NCBI GenBank assembly: GCA_964228145.1 | Contig: CAXQZJ010000024.1 | Coordinates: forward strand, 9,835 to 73,834 | Direction: 5' to 3' | DNA from: Pseudobowmanella sp964228145 | GTDB taxonomy: Bacteria > Pseudomonadota > Gammaproteobacteria > Enterobacterales > Alteromonadaceae | Length of the DNA stretch: 64,000 nucleotides | Shown here: piece after piece, positions 60,363 through 64,000 of the stretch | Numbering within the stretch: the first letter of the stretch is position 1 | Layout of the letters: every line of letters begins with the position of its first letter | Notes under the pieces: model-generated | Databases searched by the model: none | What the model saw: only the letters and a program-made list of their open reading frames with translations | What the model was told of the DNA's origin: nothing | Position numbers and translations under genes: made by a program

Positions 60363-61300
60363 GCGGCATGCTCCCGCGCGCTTTTATCGGTATTGATTTG
60401 GGTAGCAGCGGCACTCATTGAGTACGCATGTAGCATCACCATCTGCTCTGATTTGGGTACCTGAGGTTTAACATTCTCTACGTCGATAAAAAGTAGGTTT
60501 TTCAGCCCCTCGGCAATCTCTTCGGGAAAGTCAGAATCTAGCACTAATTCAATTTTGCGCAGCGCCGCTTGATGCAGCTGGGAGTCGAAATAATCCATCG
60601 AACGTTGAATTTCGGTCGCTAACGCTTCCAACATACCATTATTCAGTTCATCAATACTCAGGCTTGATAATAACTCATAGCCTTTCAAGCGCCGGGTAAA
60701 ATAAAGCTGACCTTGTTTAAATATGTTAAACGACACTTCTTGGCCTGCATGTTGGAATAGGGTTGCTACGGCATCAGGGCGATGGCCAAAATTATCCAAT
60801 AAGACAAACTCTTCAATCGTGATAGTCGAAGGTTCAAGCTCTGCGGTTTGAAGTATATTCGCTAACTTAGTGATTTCTTTCTTATTCGCGACCACCACAG
60901 AGACTTTGTTCGCCCCTGCAGCTTGCGCTGGTAGATCAAAATAATCGAGTTGAAGGTCTTCATTGGCTGACAGAATGTCTTTCATTGCCCATTGCAGCGC
61001 AGAATGCATTTCTTCTTCATCAACGGCTGGGCGATCGACCTGAACGATCTGGTATTTGTTCGCAGAAAGAACCAAATTACATGGGCAAAAGTTCAGTCCC
61101 TCGCGTTCAATCCAGGGGCGCAAATGCTGCGGCCAGTCTGCGGCATCAATAAAATGTTGCTTAGTCCACTGCCATTCTGAGGCACGTTTTTCCGCAACAC
61201 TAATATGCACGCCCTGTTCTGTCAGCGCTAAGCCTAATCGACGGTTTCGCGCCGAACGACGTAGCATTTTTTTAAACAGCCTTCCCCAGCCTATTTGCAT
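60359..61300 (-). CDS. mshI: MshI, PilM-like cytoplasmic actin-fold protein
   Basis: 313-residue cytoplasmic protein of the PilM/GspL type and first gene of the MSHA locus. Family traits include RLGLALTEQGVHISVAE at the start, the QVDRPAVDEEEMHSALQWAMKDI region and a C-terminal segment LLFIDVENVK. It would form the ring docking MshE and MshI2. The ribosome site before ATG 61300 is weak; an internal ATG at codon 12 is a less likely start. Confidence 0.88.
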   Translation of the reverse strand: MQIGWGRLFKKMLRRSARNRRLGLALTEQGVHISVAEKRASEWQWTKQHFIDAADWPQHLRPWIEREGLNFCPCNLVLSANKYQIVQVDRPAVDEEEMHSALQWAMKDILSANEDLQLDYFDLPAQAAGANKVSVVVANKKEITKLANILQTAELEPSTITIEEFVLLDNFGHRPDAVATLFQHAGQEVSFNIFKQGQLYFTRRLKGYELLSSLSIDELNNGMLEALATEIQRSMDYFDSQLHQAALRKIELVLDSDFPEEIAEGLKNLLFIDVENVKPQVPKSEQMVMLHAYSMSAAATQINTDKSAREHAA

Positions 61301-61317
61301 TCGATACCACGATTATT

Positions 61318-61347
61318 ACTATAGTTATCGTCACATTATTGACGTAA
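61318..61347 (-). promoter_or_regulatory. Possible sigma-70 promoter for the MSHA operon
   Basis: On the minus strand TTACGT (61347-61342) and TATAGT (61323-61318) are spaced by 18 bases and would give a very short leader before mshI. Both boxes match the consensus only partly. Tentative. Confidence 0.35.
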
Positions 61348-61469
61348 TTAGCTTAAATTAAAAGAGTTTTAGCCAACTTATAAACTCGCTTAAAGACGAC
61401 CAGTCGCAATATTTATCGACAAGCAGCCGAAATTCCACAGGGACGGTTTAAAAATCCGCCACTTTGAAC

Positions 61470-61499
61470 AAAAAAAAGCCCCGCATGTGCGAGGCTTTT
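61470..61499 (-). terminator. Terminator after the fadL-like gene
   Basis: On the minus strand a nine-base stem with one mismatch and a four-base loop runs into seven T (the A-run at 61471-61477 on the plus strand), 15 bases after the stop codon. Confidence 0.85.
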
Positions 61500-61514
61500 A
61501 ACTATAAGTTTAAT

Positions 61515-62813
61515 TTAGAATGCCAGATTATATTGCACACTTAATACATGGGCATTAGCCGTTTCAGTGGCGGTCAGGTTGCTGACAATCGCGCCGGTTG
61601 CAGCACTGCCCATTACATTTTGTTTATCAACAATCGCTTCACGACCAGTAATATAGCCGTAAGCCACATCAATGCTACTGTTGTCATCTAACGTGTAAGT
61701 AGCGCCGACCGTATACCAGGTGCGATCTGTATCCGGGATGCTCAGTGAACGGTTTTCACGACTCACTACACCATCATCATAAGCGACACCTGCGCGCAGA
61801 GTGATCTCATCGCTGTACAAGTAGGTTGCGCCTAAACTGCCACGCCAAGAGTTATCAAAGTTTTCTTGTTTGATCAGTAAATCAGTACCATCGGCCAGAT
61901 TCGCTTCAAGCTTTTCAAACGTGCTCCAATCCGTGTGGACGGCACTGGCCTGAATAGACCATTGGGCATTAATGACCTGATCGAGTGCAATTTCGGTGAT
62001 CGCTGCCAGGTTTAAATCCAAGCTACCGGCCTGATTCAGTGATTGAACCAGATCTGAGCTTACTTTACCGTCCAAAGTTAACTGGGTTTCGGCGCGGTAG
62101 CTTAAACCAATATTGGTGCCCTCAACTGGCTGCCAGAAAAGGCCAAGATTGTAACCAAAGCCCCAATCGTCCCCCTCTAATGCCAAAATAGATGCGTTTG
62201 CTGGGATAGCTCCCTGACTCAACGCACCCATCAATGCCGGAACTGAGGTACTGATCTCGGCTTCTGAATACGTTGCACTGATGCCCACGCCCACGCTAAG
62301 TGTGTCAGAGACCTTGTAAGCAATAGTAGGATTAACAGTGACACTCATTACTTCTGCATAATCAGCAAAATTCAAAGCATTGAAGCTGTCGCTGTAATCC
62401 GTTGACAGGCCGTAGTTAGAAAACATGCCAATGCCCCAACTTACCTTGTCATTCAGTGGCGCAACGTAAAATGCCGCAGGGACCAGAGCAGAATCGGCCA
62501 CATCCTCTTCACTGGCAGGATTGGTAAAGGTCATTCCCGCTGCTTGTGTTACGACCTGACCCTCTACGTCTAATTCCGGGTTAATGTAGCTCAGTTGTGC
62601 ACTGAGTTGGGCTTTTGAAAATTGCGTGATCGCCGCCGGGTTGGTGGCCAAAATCGAGGCATTCTCTGGTTTTGCCGCCTGGCCCGCCATTGCGCGGCCA
62701 AAGCCATTGGCAGAATGTTCGTTAACCTGGAAACCAGCCGCTAACGCTGAAGAAGAAAAAGCCACACTGATAGCGGTCGCCAGTGCAGAGTACGCGCCTA
62801 ATTTTTTAAACAT
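61515..62813 (-). CDS. FadL/OmpP1/TodX-family outer-membrane channel
   Basis: 432-residue beta-barrel for uptake of long-chain fatty acids or other hydrophobic compounds. A signal peptide (MFKKLGAYSALATAISVAFSSSALA) is followed by the conserved plug start AGFQVNEHSANGFGRAMAG and the NPA motif in ATNPAAITQFSKAQLS. The C-terminal strand ends in Phe (VLSVQYNLAF), the outer-membrane assembly signal. Substrate may be fatty acid by family default, but aromatic-hydrocarbon channels share these features. It lies upstream of mshI in its own unit. Confidence 0.92.
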   Translation of the reverse strand: MFKKLGAYSALATAISVAFSSSALAAGFQVNEHSANGFGRAMAGQAAKPENASILATNPAAITQFSKAQLSAQLSYINPELDVEGQVVTQAAGMTFTNPASEEDVADSALVPAAFYVAPLNDKVSWGIGMFSNYGLSTDYSDSFNALNFADYAEVMSVTVNPTIAYKVSDTLSVGVGISATYSEAEISTSVPALMGALSQGAIPANASILALEGDDWGFGYNLGLFWQPVEGTNIGLSYRAETQLTLDGKVSSDLVQSLNQAGSLDLNLAAITEIALDQVINAQWSIQASAVHTDWSTFEKLEANLADGTDLLIKQENFDNSWRGSLGATYLYSDEITLRAGVAYDDGVVSRENRSLSIPDTDRTWYTVGATYTLDDNSSIDVAYGYITGREAIVDKQNVMGSAATGAIVSNLTATETANAHVLSVQYNLAF

Positions 62814-63128
62814 ATAGATACCCTTATCGTTATCTGATCGTTATTTACATCCTCAACACAGGTCGAGAATGAAAAGAATTGTGCGCGAGTGTAGGGAAGT
62901 GAAAATAGGACTTCAACGAAATTCCGAGAAGTTTTACAAACCCACACCAAGTTTTACACGTTAGTAACAAATAAGTCTAATATTCGCGCACGTTTACTAC
63001 TTTTGGCGACTAGTTAGACGCATTAGTTATAACTCTATTTAACCTATTCTCGGCCGTTATCTATGACGACGTAAAAGCCAATCGGTGTATGTGCTACCCT
63101 TGTCTTTTCGCAACCCACAAGGAGTAAA
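62814..63128. other. Divergent intergenic region between fadL-like gene and glutaminase
   Basis: 315 non-coding bases holding the promoters of both genes. I see paired AAGTTTTACA repeats (62929-62958) nearer to the fadL side, an AT-rich stretch around 63020-63050, and the AAGGAG ribosome site of the glutaminase gene at 63119-63124. No small RNA or open frame is evident. Confidence 0.6.
62929..62958. repeat. Direct repeat AAGTTTTACA, 20-base spacing, upstream of fadL-like gene
   Basis: Two identical 10-base copies at 62929-62938 and 62949-62958, start to start 20 bases, close to two helical turns, 116-145 bases before the fadL-like start codon. This geometry suits two molecules of one regulator on the same DNA face. 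Confidence 0.55.
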
Positions 63129-64000
63129 ATGTTAGGCCAACCATACTGCCCCAGTAATATTCAGCAAATCATCGATGATCTCGTGTCTGAAATAAGCAAG
63201 CAACCTGCAGCCGGTCAGGTCGCCAATTACATCCCCGCCCTAGCAGAGGTTGATCCCAACGCGATTGGCGTTGCACTGGCCACTATCAACGGTGAATGCT
63301 ACACCGCCGGCGATGCTGAAAAAGACTTTTCAATTCAAAGTATTGCCAAAATTTACGCGCTGGTCATGGCGATGTTGAGAAATGACGACAGCATGTGGGA
63401 GCGTGTCCGGATGGAGCCTTCTGGCCAAGCGTTTAACTCTATTGTCCAGCTTGAGTCAGAACAGGGTATTCCGCGCAACCCAATGATAAACGCGGGAGCG
63501 ATAGTTGTGGCGGATATGTTGGTCAATCAGTATTCCAGTTCTAACCATGCGTTTTTACAGTTCATCCAAAAGCTTTGCGCCAAGCAGGACATACATTTCG
63601 ATGAAGACGTGTTTGTATCCGAGCAGCAGCATGGCCATCGAAATGCAGCCATGGCCCATTTGATGAAAGCATTCAATAATATCCATGCCGATGTAGACGA
63701 GGTCTTAGCGCATTATTTCTTTCAATGTTCATTGGCGATGAGTTGCAAGGATTTGGCCAACAGCCTGTTGTTTCTGGCCAATAAAGGCAAACAACCTAAA
63801 CATGCAGAGCCAGTTTGCTCACGCCGTGACTGTCATCGGATTAATGCAATACTGTCTACCAGCGGCATGTACGATCAATCCGGCGAATTTGCCTTTCAGG
63901 TAGGCCTGCCAGCGAAAAGTGGTGTGGGCGGTGGCATTGTGGCTATCGTGCCCGGATTCGGAGTTATCGCGGTGTACAGCCCGAGATTGAATCAGTTTGG
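63129..64000 (+). CDS. glsB: Glutaminase (3' end cut by window)
   Basis: Hydrolyses glutamine to glutamate and ammonia; serine-type, beta-lactamase-like fold. The frame is open from the ATG at 63129 to the window end, giving 290 residues of an expected 305 or so. The catalytic pair Ser71-x-x-Lys74 lies in FSIQSIAKIY, followed by EPSGQAFNSIVQLE, GIPRNPMINAGAI and near the edge LPAKSGVGGGIVAIVPG, all hallmarks of the GlsA/GlsB family. An AAGGAG site precedes the ATG. Closer to E. coli GlsB (YneH) than to the acid-resistance GlsA by overall length; this assignment is tentative. Confidence 0.93.
   Translation, partial: MLGQPYCPSNIQQIIDDLVSEISKQPAAGQVANYIPALAEVDPNAIGVALATINGECYTAGDAEKDFSIQSIAKIYALVMAMLRNDDSMWERVRMEPSGQAFNSIVQLESEQGIPRNPMINAGAIVVADMLVNQYSSSNHAFLQFIQKLCAKQDIHFDEDVFVSEQQHGHRNAAMAHLMKAFNNIHADVDEVLAHYFFQCSLAMSCKDLANSLLFLANKGKQPKHAEPVCSRRDCHRINAILSTSGMYDQSGEFAFQVGLPAKSGVGGGIVAIVPGFGVIAVYSPRLNQF

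Noticed and set aside
1..64000. Horizontally acquired island, prophage or defence system
   Set aside because: No integrase, transposase, phage structural, restriction-modification or toxin-antitoxin gene is visible; neighbouring genes keep the gammaproteobacterial order throughout.

Overview
The window reads as ordinary chromosome of a marine-type gammaproteobacterium of the order Alteromonadales (an Alteromonadaceae-like organism is the best guess). The grounds are gene order and protein resemblance: the lptA-lptB-rpoN-hpf-ptsN-rapZ-npr block, an ArcB-type sensor, mreBCD-maf-rng-yhdP-tldD, and a complete MSHA type IV pilus locus directly upstream of mreB. I see no rRNA, tRNA, CRISPR array, prophage, insertion sequence or plasmid feature. 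Coding density is very high and nearly all genes are intact; the two cut ones (lptA at the left edge, glutaminase at the right edge) are cut by the window.

Layout. 1-4592 (+): end of the LPS-export genes (lptA, lptB), sigma-54 and the nitrogen PTS cluster. 4695-7243 (+): Mg2+ transporter MgtE and an MFS transporter. 7250-9604 (-): ArcB hybrid kinase. 9836-10762 (+): FolE2. 10822-11421 (-): a PEP-CTERM secreted protein, then a 617-base AT-rich non-coding stretch with perfect palindromes ahead of gltBD (12039-17929, +). 18063-19046 (+): two poorly known membrane or secreted proteins. 19154-24118 (+): S-adenosylhomocysteine (SAH) and cobalamin genes: mtnN, a divergent CobD/CbiB-family gene, btuF-like, adenosine kinase, ahcY. 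24229-27912 (+): DUF1232 protein, then a tight run of rhodanese, unknown, DUF2721, GNAT and FAD oxidoreductase. 27957-32297: tyrS (-), mepM and an Lrp-family regulator (+), a small protein resembling an AAA+ module without its ATP-binding residues (-), darP (+). 32304-42805 (-): mreB-mreC-mreD-maf-rng-yhdP-nitrilase-tldD, mostly linked by 4-base overlaps. 42950-61300 (-): the MSHA locus in the order mshI, mshI2, J, K, L, M, N, E, G, F, B, A, C, D, O, P, Q. 61515-62813 (-): FadL-family porin. 63129-64000 (+): glutaminase.

How the parts work together. Sigma-54, HPF, EIIA-Ntr, RapZ and NPr form the usual nitrogen/envelope signalling block. GltBD consumes glutamine for glutamate synthesis and the glutaminase at the right edge releases glutamate from glutamine. 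MtnN and AhcY are two alternative ways of removing SAH, with the adenosine kinase able to salvage the adenosine made by AhcY. The MSHA genes encode a full pilus machine: PilM/N/O-like inner platform, secretin, an extension ATPase with a tandem cyclic-di-GMP-binding N-terminus, one major and several minor pilins, and a very large LamG-repeat protein, MshQ, as a likely surface or tip component.

No wholly new system stands out. The items most worth a second look are the degenerate AAA+-like protein at 31193-31690, the four-fold LamG MshQ, the terminator-like hairpin directly after the major pilin gene, the divergent CobD-like protein between mtnN and btuF, the redundant SAH pathways, the palindrome-rich gltB leader, and paired 10-base repeats one 20-base step apart upstream of fadL.
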